DNA of 64,000 nucleotides from DATCLS01 sp036563805 (GCA_036563805.1 DATCLS010000002.1:1-64000), one strand, 5' to 3'; shown: positions 39,135-48,276, numbered from the stretch's first letter. Made by a program: numbers and translations. Notes: generated from the letters alone by a model not told the origin.

Positions 39135-40214
39135 TCAGCGCTTGGTGGAGAACCGGCTGCGGCGCTCGTGGCGCTCGACCGCCAGGCGCACGAGCTCGTC
39201 GATGAGGTCGGCATAGGGCAGGCCGCTGGCCTCCCACAGCTTCGGGTACATCGACCCCGGCGTGAACCCGGGGATCGTGTTCAGCTCGTTGATCAGGAAG
39301 CCCCGGCCGCCCTCCTCGAAGAAGAAGTCGGCCCGGGCCATGCCCTCGCACCGCAGCGCCCGGTAGGCCCGGACGGCCAGCTCCTGCACACGGGCCGTGT
39401 CCTCGTCGCTCAGCGGGGCGGGGATGACCAGCTCGCACGTGCCGTCGAGGTACTTGTCCTCGTAGTCGTAGAACTCGTGGCTGGAGACGATCTCGCCGGG
39501 CACCGAGGTGCGGGGCTCGGCGTTGCCCAGCACGGCCACCTCGACCTCGCGGCCGTCCACACCCTCCTCGATGACGACCCACTCGTCGTAGTCGGCGGCG
39601 GCCAGCAGGGCGGGGCCGAGGGCGTCGGGCCCCTTGACCTTGGTCACGCCCACCGACGAGCCCAGGTTGGCCGGCTTCACGAACAGGGGGTAGCGCAGCC
39701 CGGCGTCGGCCACCGCGGCCTCGGCGCCCTCGATCTCGGCGTCGCGCACGACCAGCCACCGGGTCTGGGGCAAGCCATGGGCGGCCAGGATCTCCTTGGC
39801 CTTGGGCTTGTCCATGCACAGCGCCGAGGCCAGGACGCCCGAGCCGACGTAGGGCACGCCGGCCAGCTCGAGCAGGCCCTGGACGGTCCCGTCCTCGCCG
39901 TGGGGCCCGTGCAGCAGCGGCAGCACCACCACGGGGACGTCAGCCCGGGCGGGCGCCACGGCGGGCAGGGGCTCGATGGCGGTGCCGGTGGCGGCGAGCT
40001 GGTCGGGCAGCTCGCCGGCTCCCCGGGCGAGCGCGGCCATGGCGTCGTCGGCCTGCACCCACGTGCCGTCGCGGGTGATGCCGACCGGCACGGCCTCGTA
40101 GCGGGCCGGGTCGATGGCCCGCAGGACGTGGGCGGCCGTGGTGCAGGAGACCTCGTGCTCGGCGGACTGGCCGCCGAACAGGACGACGAGGCGGACGCGC
40201 TCGGGGTGGGTCAT
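39135..40214 (-). CDS. ddl: D-alanine--D-alanine ligase
   Basis: 359 residues from ATG 40214. It has the Ddl N-terminal signature VLFGGQSAEHEVSC, LLHGPHGEDGTVQGLLE, the ATP-grasp core (FVKPANLGSSVGVTKV) and the metal/substrate site (RADFFFEEGGRGFLINELNTIPGFTPGSMYPKLWE). It makes the D-Ala-D-Ala dipeptide for peptidoglycan. It is divergent from murF, which adds that dipeptide, across a 162-bp gap (40215-40376) that should hold both promoters; no clear hexamers were seen there. Confidence 0.97.
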   Translation of the reverse strand: MTHPERVRLVVLFGGQSAEHEVSCTTAAHVLRAIDPARYEAVPVGITRDGTWVQADDAMAALARGAGELPDQLAATGTAIEPLPAVAPARADVPVVVLPLLHGPHGEDGTVQGLLELAGVPYVGSGVLASALCMDKPKAKEILAAHGLPQTRWLVVRDAEIEGAEAAVADAGLRYPLFVKPANLGSSVGVTKVKGPDALGPALLAAADYDEWVVIEEGVDGREVEVAVLGNAEPRTSVPGEIVSSHEFYDYEDKYLDGTCELVIPAPLSDEDTARVQELAVRAYRALRCEGMARADFFFEEGGRGFLINELNTIPGFTPGSMYPKLWEASGLPYADLIDELVRLAVERHERRSRFSTKR

Positions 40215-40376
40215 GCGCTGCGAGCGTACTGGCGGTGGGCCGGGCGGCCGGTGCGCCCGGGGCCGGCAGCGGCGACCGCCCCCGGCGCCTGCAGCCGGTG
40301 CGCCCCGACCGGGCTCGGCGTGGGGCGAGGTGGCGTGGGGCGGCGGGTCCGCCCGGGGATGCGAAGATGCGTCCCC

Positions 40377-41717
40377 GTGGAACTGCGCACCAGCGAGGTC
40401 GCCCGCGCCACGGGTGGCCGCCTGATCGGGCCCGACGTCACGGTGGCGGGGGTCGCCATCGACTCTCGGGCGGTGGAGGGCGAGGAGCTGTTCGTCCCCA
40501 TCGTCGCCGAGCGCGACGGACACGACTTCATCCCCGCGGCCGTGGCCGCCGGCGCCGCCGCCTACCTGACCCAGCGGCCGGACGTCGCGGTGGCGGGTGG
40601 GGGCGACGCCGAGGGCGACCTCGTCCCGGCCATCCACGTGGCCGACACCCGGGCGGCGCTGAGCGCCTTGGCGGCCTCCGCCCGCGACCGGATCCGCGGC
40701 CACGTCGTCGGCGTCACCGGGTCGGTCGGCAAGACCAGCGTCAAGGACCTGCTGGCCGCGGTGCTGGAGACCCGCTGGTCGACGTCCGCCAGCGTCCGGT
40801 CGTTCAACAACGAGCTGGGCGTCCCGCTCACGGTACTCAACGCTCCCGACGAGACCGAGGCGCTTGTCGTGGAGATGGGCGCCCGGGGCGTGGGGCACGT
40901 GAAGGCGCTGTGCGACGTGGTCCGGCCGACCGTCGGCGTCGTGACCCTGGTGGCCGCCGTCCACACCGAGACGTTCGGCACGATCGACGAGGTGGCCCGG
41001 GCCAAGGGCGAGCTGGTGGAGGCGCTGCCGGCCGACGGCACCGCCGTCCTCAACGCCGACGACCCCCGCGTGGCCGCCCTGGCGGCCCGGGCGGCGGGGC
41101 GGACGGTCACGTTCGGCGCAGCCGGCGACGTGCGGGCCGAGGACGTGCGGCTCGACGACGAGCTGCTGCCCCGGTTCCGGCTGGTCAGCCCGTGGGGCGC
41201 GACCGAGGTCGAGCTCGCCGTGCGGGGGCGGCACATGGTGGACAACGCCCTGGCCGCGGCGGCGGCCGGACTGGTGTGCGGCGTGTCGGTCGAGGACGTG
41301 GCCGACGGGCTCGCCGAGGCCCGCCTGTCGCCGTGGCGGATGGACCTGGTGCGGCTGCCGTCGGGGGCCCGGGTGATCAACGACGCCTACAACGCCAACC
41401 CGACGTCGATGGCGGCCGCGCTCCGGGCGCTCGCCGCCGTGCCGGCCCGGCGCCGCGTCGCCGTCCTCGGGCTGATGGCCGAGATCGGGTCGACCAGCGA
41501 GGCGGAGCACCGGTCCGTGGGCGAGCTGGCCCGCAGCCTGGGGATCGAGGTCGTGTCGGTCGGTGTGCCCGCCTACGGCGGGACGCTTGTGCCGGGCGAC
41601 GACCCGCTGGCCGCCCTCGGCCCGCTGGGCGAGCTGGTCGACGGCGACGTCGTGCTGCTCAAGGGCAGCCGGGTGGCCGGGCTGGAGCGGGTGGCGACCG
41701 CCCTCACCCGGGGGTGA
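40377..41717 (+). CDS. murF: UDP-N-acetylmuramoyl-tripeptide--D-alanyl-D-alanine ligase
   Basis: 446 residues from GTG 40377. The Mur ligase N-terminal domain (IDSRAVEGEELFVPIVAERDGHDF) is followed by the ATP-binding loop GVTGSVGKTSVKDLL, SFNNELGVPLTVL, VEMGARGVGHV and the C-terminal domain with INDAYNANPTSMAAAL, the MurF hallmark. It joins D-Ala-D-Ala to the UDP-muramoyl tripeptide in the cytoplasm. Length is normal. Its 3' end overlaps the convergent MFS gene by 14 bp. Confidence 0.97.
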   Translation: MELRTSEVARATGGRLIGPDVTVAGVAIDSRAVEGEELFVPIVAERDGHDFIPAAVAAGAAAYLTQRPDVAVAGGGDAEGDLVPAIHVADTRAALSALAASARDRIRGHVVGVTGSVGKTSVKDLLAAVLETRWSTSASVRSFNNELGVPLTVLNAPDETEALVVEMGARGVGHVKALCDVVRPTVGVVTLVAAVHTETFGTIDEVARAKGELVEALPADGTAVLNADDPRVAALAARAAGRTVTFGAAGDVRAEDVRLDDELLPRFRLVSPWGATEVELAVRGRHMVDNALAAAAAGLVCGVSVEDVADGLAEARLSPWRMDLVRLPSGARVINDAYNANPTSMAAALRALAAVPARRRVAVLGLMAEIGSTSEAEHRSVGELARSLGIEVVSVGVPAYGGTLVPGDDPLAALGPLGELVDGDVVLLKGSRVAGLERVATALTRG

Positions 41718-43212
41718 GCGGGCGAGCGGTGGGGGAGGCGGGGGCGGCGCCGCCGTTGCCGGCCTGGCCGCTGTTGCCGGCCTGGCCGCCGGCGCGGCCG
41801 TCGCCACCGGCGCCGGCGCGGTGGTCGTCCAACCGGGCGTAGGCGGTCAGCGCCAGCGCCCAGGCCGCCCCGACCAGCAGCACCGTCGTGACCGACGTGG
41901 CCTCGATCACCGGGCCGGCGATCAGGTTGCCGACCGGGACGGTCCCGGCGAAGCCCATGATCCACAGCGCGGTCACCCGCCCCCGCTCGTGGTCGTCGAT
42001 CCGCGACTGCACGATCGTCGACAGCGAGGTGATCAGGGCGAAGTACATGGTCCCGAGCACGATCACCACCGGGTAGGCGGGCGCCGGCGTCCGGAGCAGG
42101 GCGAACACCGCCAGCGTCACCGAGAACCCGACCAGCGCCACCCGGCTGATGCGGGCCTGCGACCGCTGGCTGAGCACCGTGCCGATGGCCAGCGCCCCCG
42201 ACACCGCCCCCACGCCCAGGCAGGCGTACAGGGCGCCGTAAGCGCCCGACCGCTCGTCGATCCCGAGGTTGCGGTCGGCCACCACCGGGAGCTGGCCGAT
42301 GAACGCCAGCGACAGCAGCGAGAACGTGGTCAGCGTGACCAGGCAGCGGCCGACGATGGGGTCTCGGCGGGCGACGGCGAACCCCGAGGTCAGCCGGCGC
42401 AGCACCCCGTTCTCGGCGCCGTCGGCGCGCCCGGCGGGCGGGGGCAGGCGGACGGTCAGCACGGCCCCCACCACGAACAGGTACGTGACGCCGTTGCTGG
42501 CGAACACGGCGGAGGCCCCGAGCAGCGAGTCGATGAAGGCGCCCACGACCGGCCCGATCACCCGGGACGCGTTCATCTGCACGGAGTTGAGCGAGATGGC
42601 GCCCGGCAGGTCCTCGCGGTCGACCAGCTGGGGGAGGATGGCGGCGTAGGCGGGGGCGTAGAAGGCCTGGGCGATGCCCAGGGCGAACACCAGCGCCACG
42701 AGCGTGACGTTGTTGGGCTCGCCCGGCGCCACGACGGCGGCCAAGACGAACGACAGCACGAGCTGGACGAGGCTGATCGTGACCAGCAGCCGGCGCCGGT
42801 CCAACACGTCGACCAGCAGGCCGCCGACCATCGACAGCAGCAGCATCGGCCCCAGCTGGGCGAAGATCACGATCCCGACGAACGTCGACGAGCCTGTGAG
42901 GTCGTAGGCGAGGGCGCCCAGCACGACGTTCTGCATCCACGTGCCGATGTTCGACAGGAAGGCGCCGAAGTAGATGCGGCGGAACGTCGGGTAGCGGAGG
43001 GCGGCCCGGGCCGAGCCGGGCGCGTAGGAGCGGTCGCCGTCGGCGACGGCGTCGGCGGCGACCTCGACCGGGGGCTCGGGGGGCCGGGGTGGACGAGGCG
43101 GACCCGGCGGGCCCGGCGGGCCCGGGGCCGCGGCGGGAGCGGAGGCGCGCCTGCCTGTCTCGTCCGTCGCCCGGGCCACGTGCCGCCCGAACACGCGGGC
43201 GGCCCGGTTCAT
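41704..43212 (-). CDS. MFS transporter (EntS/MFS_3-like)
   Basis: 502 residues from ATG 43212, overlapping the ald stop by ATGA. A Pro-rich cytoplasmic tail (about 25-60, PGPPGPPGPPRPP-type) precedes 12 membrane helices. The loop motif GGLLVDVLDRRRLL is the MFS motif A, and ARVIGPVVGAFI-like SRVIGPVVGAFIDSLLGAS matches the EntS-like exporter group. The C-terminus is Gly/Ala-rich. It is probably a proton-driven exporter; co-transcription with alanine dehydrogenase hints at amino-acid-related cargo but this is inference. Confidence 0.93.
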   Translation of the reverse strand: MNRAARVFGRHVARATDETGRRASAPAAAPGPPGPPGPPRPPRPPEPPVEVAADAVADGDRSYAPGSARAALRYPTFRRIYFGAFLSNIGTWMQNVVLGALAYDLTGSSTFVGIVIFAQLGPMLLLSMVGGLLVDVLDRRRLLVTISLVQLVLSFVLAAVVAPGEPNNVTLVALVFALGIAQAFYAPAYAAILPQLVDREDLPGAISLNSVQMNASRVIGPVVGAFIDSLLGASAVFASNGVTYLFVVGAVLTVRLPPPAGRADGAENGVLRRLTSGFAVARRDPIVGRCLVTLTTFSLLSLAFIGQLPVVADRNLGIDERSGAYGALYACLGVGAVSGALAIGTVLSQRSQARISRVALVGFSVTLAVFALLRTPAPAYPVVIVLGTMYFALITSLSTIVQSRIDDHERGRVTALWIMGFAGTVPVGNLIAGPVIEATSVTTVLLVGAAWALALTAYARLDDHRAGAGGDGRAGGQAGNSGQAGNGGAAPASPTARPLTPG

Positions 43213-44339
43213 TCCCCGGGCAGCGCCTCCAGCGCCTCCTTGAGCGGCGTGTGGTCGACCCCGAGCGAGGCGGCCACGGCCTCGTGGGTCACGGCCCCGT
43301 TCAGCGTGTTGACGCCCAGCGCCAGCGCGGGGTCGGCGGTGACGGCGGCCCGGAGGCCGGCGGTGGCCAGCTCGCGCAGGTAGGGGAGCGTGGCGTTGGT
43401 CAGGGCGTAGGTCGACGTGTGGGGGACGGCGCCCGGCATGTTCCCGACCGCGTAGTGGACCACGCCGTGGCGCTCGAACACCGGGTCGTCGTGCGTGGTC
43501 TCGTGGATGCCCTCGACACAGCCGCCCTGGTCGATCGCCACGTCGACGATCACCGCCCGGGGCTTCATGCCCCGCACCATGGCGTCGGTGACAACGGTGG
43601 GCGCCCGGCCGCCGGGGACCAGCACCGCGCCGATGACCAGGTCGGCGTCGGCCACCGACCGCTCGACCGACCCCCGGTTGGAGGCCAGCGTCATGATCCG
43701 GCCCCGGTGGATCTGGTCGACCCAGCGCAGGCGGTCGACGTTCTTGTCGAGCAGGATGACCTCGGCCTCCATGCCGGCCGCGATCCAGGCGGCGTTCCAG
43801 CCGACGTTGCCGGCGCCCACGACCACGACCCGGGCCGGGCGCACGCCGGGCACGCCGCCCAGCAGCACGCCCCGGCCGCCGGCCTCCCGCTCGAGGAAGT
43901 GGGCGCCGACCTGGGTGGCCATGCGGCCGGCCACCTCGCTCATCGGGGCGAGCAGCGGCAGCTCGCCGTTGGGCAGCTGGACCGTCTCGTAGGCCACGCC
44001 GGTCACGCCCGCGGCCAGGAGCGACTTGCCCACGTCGGGGTAGGCGGCCAAGTGCAGGTAGGTGAACAAGACCTGGCCCCGGCGCAGCATGCCCAGCTCG
44101 TCGGGCTGGGGCTCCTTGACCTTGCACACCAGGTCGGCCCGCTCGAACACGGCGGCGGCGTCGGGGACGATCTCCGCCCCGGCCCGGGCGTAGTCGTCGT
44201 CGGGGATCGACGACGACTCGCCTGCGCCCGCCTCGATCAGGACGGGCACGCCGAGCTCGACCAGTTCGCGGACGCCGTCGGGCGTGATCGCCACCCGGTT
44301 CTCGTTGTTCTTGACCTCCGCCGGCACGCCGACCGTCAT
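43209..44339 (-). CDS. ald: Alanine dehydrogenase
   Basis: 376 residues from ATG 44339 (MTVGVPAEVKNNENRVA), preferred over GTG 44348 because family members start at this point. The substrate lysine lies in CKVKEPQPDE, the catalytic His in FTYLHLAA, and the NAD-binding motif is VVGAGNVGWNAA with Asp in ILLDKN. It catalyses reversible NAD-linked deamination of L-alanine to pyruvate. Length fits (usual about 371). The tRNA-Val gene lies about 100 bp upstream on the other strand. With ddl and murF nearby, it sits in an alanine/cell-wall neighbourhood. Confidence 0.96.
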   Translation of the reverse strand: MTVGVPAEVKNNENRVAITPDGVRELVELGVPVLIEAGAGESSSIPDDDYARAGAEIVPDAAAVFERADLVCKVKEPQPDELGMLRRGQVLFTYLHLAAYPDVGKSLLAAGVTGVAYETVQLPNGELPLLAPMSEVAGRMATQVGAHFLEREAGGRGVLLGGVPGVRPARVVVVGAGNVGWNAAWIAAGMEAEVILLDKNVDRLRWVDQIHRGRIMTLASNRGSVERSVADADLVIGAVLVPGGRAPTVVTDAMVRGMKPRAVIVDVAIDQGGCVEGIHETTHDDPVFERHGVVHYAVGNMPGAVPHTSTYALTNATLPYLRELATAGLRAAVTADPALALGVNTLNGAVTHEAVAASLGVDHTPLKEALEALPGE

Positions 44340-44404
44340 CGCTGCCACGATCGGTAGTGTCCCACGGGTCGGCGATCCGGTCCGGGACCCGCTGCCGGAC
44401 CCGG

Positions 44405-44433
44405 TTCAGGACCCCCGCCGGCCCTGCTATGGT
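44405..44433 (+). promoter_or_regulatory. Promoter of tRNA-Val
   Basis: TTCAGG (44405-44410) and TATGGT (44428-44433) are separated by exactly 17 bases and the -10 ends 12 bases before the tRNA 5' end. Spacing and sequence fit a housekeeping sigma promoter. Confidence 0.65.
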
Positions 44434-44445
44434 GCAAGGCCTCCC

Positions 44446-44519
44446 GGGCGTATAGCTCAGCTGGTTAGAGCGCACGCTTCACACGCGTGAGGTCAGAGGT
44501 TCGAGTCCTCTTACGCCCA
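44446..44519 (+). tRNA. tRNA-Val (anticodon CAC)
   Basis: A full cloverleaf is readable: acceptor GGGCGTA/TACGCCC with discriminator A, D-arm GCTC-AGCTGGTTA-GAGC, anticodon stem CACGC/GCGTG with loop TTCACAC giving anticodon CAC, and T-arm AGAGG-TTCGAGT-CCTCT. 74 bases; CCA is not encoded. It reads valine GUG codons. Confidence 0.97.
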
Positions 44520-44606
44520 CCCGTTCCGCCCGCCGCCGACCGGCGCGCCGCCCTCCTGGGGGCAGCCCGGTTCAGGTCGTACACCAGCCCGCGTCGAGGG
44601 ACCCGC

Positions 44607-44947
44607 CAGGGTTGGTAGGGCGGGGCCTCGCCCCAGCCCCAACGGGGGACCGGCGCGTGCTCGACGACCTCGGCGCCGGGCTGGGAGTTGGCGAGGGCGA
44701 TGCGGGTGCCCCACTCAAGGTGGGCGACGAGCGCCGAGCGGAACTCGGGGTCGTCGGGCAGGCGGGCGTCGTCGGCCGCCCGGCTCATCAGCGAGGCGAA
44801 CCGGAATCGCTGCTCGGGCGTGATGCCCAGGTTGCGGTGCTTGCTGAGCATGCGCTCGTACCCGCCGAGGTCGTCGGTGTAGCGGGCGGGTCCGCCGAAC
44901 ACCTCGCACCACCACGCGGTCACGTGCGTCCGGTGCTCGCGGCTCAC
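44607..44947 (-). pseudogene. Remnant of a group II truncated haemoglobin
   Basis: From a GTG at 44947 the frame reads VSREHRTHVTAWWCEVFGGP, then YERMLSKHRNLGIT with the proximal (F8) His, DPEFRSALVAHLEWGTR and HAPVPRWGWGEAPPYQP, the C-terminal half of a cyanobacterial/actinobacterial group II truncated haemoglobin. The N-terminal half (helices A to E, with the distal haem pocket and CD1 aromatic) is missing in all three minus-strand frames upstream. The frame also reads past the usual end into the antisense of tRNA-Val, stopping at 44465. It is therefore cut at both ends and should not bind haem normally. Confidence 0.7.
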
Positions 44948-45250
44948 GCGGCGGCCACCACGATCACCGCCGCCCCGAAGGCGAGGGCGACCGGTCGGCG
45001 GTGACGATCCGCCCCGAGCCTCCCGACGCAGCAGCATGCGGCGACGGTGCGGCAGGCGGCCAGGCGCCGACCACCGACCAGGGAGTCGGTCACCGTACGC
45101 CTCGGGGAGTGCGGCGGATTACGCCGGGCCTCCCCGGGGCGGCGCTGCGGGGCCCGGAGGCCGGGCCGGCCGGCGAGGTCCACCCGCGGGTCAGCGGCGG
45201 CGGGAGTCGGCCCCCGGGCCGCCCGGCCTCGCCCTCCCGGCGGTCAGGCC
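44948..45250. other. Gap with no supported gene
   Basis: 303 bases between the haemoglobin remnant and the nhaA stop. A minus-strand open frame (GTG 45183 to TGA 44944) ends in a hydrophobic tail and overlaps the remnant's GTG, but it resembles nothing I recognise and has no ribosome site. Nothing else is seen. Confidence 0.4.
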
Positions 45251-47140
45251 TCAGGCGTCAGCCGTGCAGGCCTCCAGCTCGCGCTCGATGGCGGCGGTCA
45301 GCGCCTCGACGTCGTGGCCACCCTCCTGGCGGCGGCCGTTGACGAACAGGGCCGGCGTCCCCACCGCCCCGCTGGCGTCGGCGCTGTGGATGTCGCGCTC
45401 GATCCGGTCGACGTAGCGGTGGGCGTGGAGGTCGTCGAGGAACCGGTCGACGTCGAGCCCGATCTCCGCCGCGTACCGGCGCAGGTCGGGGTAGCGCACC
45501 AGCGCGTCCTCCGGGATGAGCTTGTCGTACATCTCCCAGAACTTGCCCTGGGCGGCCGCCGCCTCCGAGGCCCGGGCGGCCAGGTCGGCGTTGCGGTGGA
45601 CGTCGACGAGCGGCAGGTGGCGGAACACGAACCGGAGGTCGTTGCCGAAGCGGCGCACCAGCTCGCGCACCACGGGCTCGGCCTGCCCGCAGTAGGGGCA
45701 CTCGAAGTCGCCGTACTCGACCAGCGTGACCGGGGCGTCGACCGGCCCCCGGATGTGGTCGACCGCGGGGTCGACGTCCTCGGCCAGGTCGACGATCTGC
45801 GGGGCCAGCTCCCCGCCGCCCCGGCGGGCCGGCAGGCGCCGGATCACGGTGAACACCACCCACGACGCCAGCGACGCCACCACCGAAGCGGTCAGGACGC
45901 CGAGCTTGGCCTCCTCCAGCTCCCGCCCGGTGAACGTGATGTCGGCGATCAGCAGCGACACGGTGAAGCCGATGCCGGCCACCGTGGCGGCCCCCACGAG
46001 CGGCGGCCAGGGGACCGTGCGGGGGAAGCCCCCGAGCCACCGCCGGCTGACGAGCCAGGTGGCGCCCACGATCCCGAGGGGCTTGCCCACCACCAGGCCG
46101 AGGACGATGCCGAGGAACACCGCCTGCGTGCCCACGGTCCGCAGCACCTCGCCCTCCAGCTCGACCCCGGCGTTGGCGAGGGCGAACACGGGGACGATCA
46201 CGTAGCTGGTCCAGCCGTGGAACAGGTGCTGGAGACGCTCGTTGGGCGACACGGTCAGCGCCAGAGTACGGCCGGCTTCGCGGGCGTAGCGGGGGGTCGG
46301 CATCTCCCGGAACAGGCGCCACATGGCCCCCGCCCGCGACAGCTCCTCGCGGGAGGGTGGGTAGGCCGAGGCCAGCAGGCCCACCGCCACCCCGGCGATC
46401 GTGGCGTGCACGCCTGACGCCAGCGTCGCGAGCCACATCGCCACTCCGGCCAGGAAGTAGGGCACGCCGTGGCGGACCCCGATGCGTTTGAACACGAGCA
46501 CGACCCCGTACAGGCCGAGAGCCACCCCGAGGGCGGGGAGGGACAGGTCGTCGGTGTACGCCAGCGCGATGACGGCCAGGGCGACGATGTCGTCGACGAT
46601 CACCAGGGTCAGCAGGAAGGCCCGGACCCGGGGCGACGCCCCGCCGACCAGGGTGAGGATGCCGAGGGCGAACGCCGTGTCGGTGCCCATGGCGATGCCC
46701 CAGCCCCGGGCGGTGGGCTCGCCGGCGTTGATGCCCAGGAAGATGAGCGCGGGCGCCAGCATCCCGCCGATCGCCGCCAGCACCGGCGTCGCCACCCGCC
46801 GCCGCTCCCGGAGCTCGCCCATGTCGAACTCGCGCCGGATCTCCAGGCCGACGACGAAGAAGAAGAACGCCATCAGCCCGTCGTTGATCCAGTGGCGCAG
46901 GCTCATCTCCAGCTCGGCGTGGCCGAAGCTGACGCCGATCTCGGTCTCCCACAGCCGCTCGTAGCTGGAGGAGACCGGCGAGTTGGCCCACACGACCGCG
47001 GCGACGGTCGCGGCCAGGAGCACGAGGGCGCTGGAGTTCTCGGTGGCGACGAACTCGCGGACCGGGGCCAGGCGACGCGCCCAGCGCGTCTGGCCGGCGG
47101 ACGGCTGGCCGGTCTCGACCGCCCGCTGCTCGTCGATCAC
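45251..47140 (-). CDS. nhaA: NhaA Na+/H+ antiporter fused to a DsbA/thioredoxin domain
   Basis: 629 residues from GTG 47140 (TTG 47143 is possible); GGAAGCGG lies just upstream. Residues 30-430 are a 12-helix NhaA with the transport residues: Asp in GTDTAFALGI (about 153), the Asp pair in IVDDIVAL (about 183) and Lys in GKPLGIVG. The C-terminal 170 residues are a DsbA/thioredoxin-like domain with redox motif FECPYC (about 481) and cis-Pro in GTPALFVNG. Such NhaA-DsbA fusions exist in other actinobacteria. The antiporter exchanges sodium for protons; the thiol domain would lie at the cytoplasmic C-terminus of NhaA unless topology differs, and its partner is unknown. Confidence 0.94.
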   Translation of the reverse strand: MIDEQRAVETGQPSAGQTRWARRLAPVREFVATENSSALVLLAATVAAVVWANSPVSSSYERLWETEIGVSFGHAELEMSLRHWINDGLMAFFFFVVGLEIRREFDMGELRERRRVATPVLAAIGGMLAPALIFLGINAGEPTARGWGIAMGTDTAFALGILTLVGGASPRVRAFLLTLVIVDDIVALAVIALAYTDDLSLPALGVALGLYGVVLVFKRIGVRHGVPYFLAGVAMWLATLASGVHATIAGVAVGLLASAYPPSREELSRAGAMWRLFREMPTPRYAREAGRTLALTVSPNERLQHLFHGWTSYVIVPVFALANAGVELEGEVLRTVGTQAVFLGIVLGLVVGKPLGIVGATWLVSRRWLGGFPRTVPWPPLVGAATVAGIGFTVSLLIADITFTGRELEEAKLGVLTASVVASLASWVVFTVIRRLPARRGGGELAPQIVDLAEDVDPAVDHIRGPVDAPVTLVEYGDFECPYCGQAEPVVRELVRRFGNDLRFVFRHLPLVDVHRNADLAARASEAAAAQGKFWEMYDKLIPEDALVRYPDLRRYAAEIGLDVDRFLDDLHAHRYVDRIERDIHSADASGAVGTPALFVNGRRQEGGHDVEALTAAIERELEACTADA

Positions 47141-47210
47141 CAACGCACGCCGCTTCCGCTCAACAGGACCGTGGAGCGTACCGGGATCAACCGGGTTCCC
47201 CGCGCCGAAA

Positions 47211-47253
47211 CGGGAGGCGGGCCGCGGGATCTCCGCCCGCGGCCCGCCTCCCG
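47211..47253 (-). terminator. 18-bp perfect hairpin downstream of the quinone-reductase-like gene
   Basis: CGGGAGGCGGGCCGCGGG (47211-47228) and its exact reverse complement (47236-47253) enclose a 7-base loop ATCTCCG. It begins 31 bases after the stop at 47284 and ends before the nhaA start, so it should stop transcription between the two genes. Only three Ts follow on the minus strand. Confidence 0.75.
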
Positions 47254-47283
47254 GTGGGGAGCGGGGCCTCGGCTACGGCCCGC

Positions 47284-48240
47284 TCACGGGGTCAGGACCG
47301 TCCGGCCCGGCGGTCGGCCGGCGGCGGCGTCGGCGTGGACGGCGGGCAGGTCGGCCAGCGGCCGCCGCTGGGCCACGTGGATCCGCAGGTCGCCGGCGTC
47401 GACCCGGGCGACCAGCCCGGCCAGCTGGGCGGGGTCGGCGCGCACGAAGATCCGTTCGGCCCGCACGCCGCGCCCGGGCTCCTCGGGGCCGTCGACGGTC
47501 GTGCTGAGGAAGGTGCCGCCGTCGGCGACCAGGTCGACCAGCCGCGCCACCTCCTCGGGGGAGGTGGGCGTCAGGTCGGCGATCCGCATCGGGGCGAAGT
47601 GGAGCACCACGTCGAACCGCTGGCCGGCCAGCGCCTCGCCGGGCGGCGCCGCCGTGTAGTCGACGACGTGCTCGGCGCCGTAGGCGCGGACCCGCTCGAC
47701 GCTGCGCGGGCCGGCCGTGGCGGTCACGCGGGCGCCGGCCCCGGCCGCCAGCTGGACGGCGTAGCCGCCGACCCCGCCTCCGGCGCCGTCGACGAGCACC
47801 CGCTGGCCCGCCTGCACGCCGGCGTGCTCGAACACCGCTTGCCAGGCCGTCAGCCCCACCGAGGGAAGGGCGGCGGCGTCGGCCAGGTCGGCGGTGCGGG
47901 GCGCGCGGGCCAGCGCCTCGGCCGGGGCGGCCACGTACTCGGCCGCCGCGCCGGGGGCGACCGGCGACAGGAACGCCACCACGGCGTCGCCGACCGCCCA
48001 GCCGTGCACGCCCTCGCCGACCTCGTCGACGACGCCGGACACGTCGTAGCCGGGGACGTGGGGGAGCGCTACGGGGAACACCTCCCGGACCAGGCCGGAG
48101 CGGATGGCGGCGTCCAACAGGTTGAACGCCGTGCCGGCCACCCGGACGACCACCTCCCCGGGTCCGGCCGCCGGGCGCTCGGCGTCCTCGGACACCAGGA
48201 CGTCGCTGTCGCCGTGGGCGTGGTAGCGCACTGCCTTCAT
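47284..48240 (-). CDS. NADPH:quinone oxidoreductase-like MDR (zinc-free)
   Basis: 318 residues from ATG 48240, with GGAGG about 10 bases upstream. N-terminal groES-like domain (MKAVRYHAHGD, NLLDAAIRSG, PGYDVSGVVDEVG) and a Rossmann domain with DGAGGGVGGYAVQLA. The zinc ligands of alcohol dehydrogenases are absent, placing it with zeta-crystallin/quinone reductases. It should reduce quinones or enones with NADPH. Its promoter has a minus-strand TATGCT (48291-48296) bracketed by two perfect palindromes, so it is tightly regulated, probably by a small-molecule-responsive repressor. Confidence 0.93.
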   Translation of the reverse strand: MKAVRYHAHGDSDVLVSEDAERPAAGPGEVVVRVAGTAFNLLDAAIRSGLVREVFPVALPHVPGYDVSGVVDEVGEGVHGWAVGDAVVAFLSPVAPGAAAEYVAAPAEALARAPRTADLADAAALPSVGLTAWQAVFEHAGVQAGQRVLVDGAGGGVGGYAVQLAAGAGARVTATAGPRSVERVRAYGAEHVVDYTAAPPGEALAGQRFDVVLHFAPMRIADLTPTSPEEVARLVDLVADGGTFLSTTVDGPEEPGRGVRAERIFVRADPAQLAGLVARVDAGDLRIHVAQRRPLADLPAVHADAAAGRPPGRTVLTP

Positions 48241-48276
48241 CGATCTGCCCTCCGACTCGTGGGCTGACTGGCGAAG

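Noticed and set aside
44465..44600. A minus-strand protein ending RKRTRTSDLTRVKRAL
   Set aside because: This is the familiar false translation of a tRNA gene read antisense.
44948..45250. A small membrane protein encoded before the haemoglobin remnant
   Set aside because: Only the last 15 residues are hydrophobic, there is no ribosome site and no known family.
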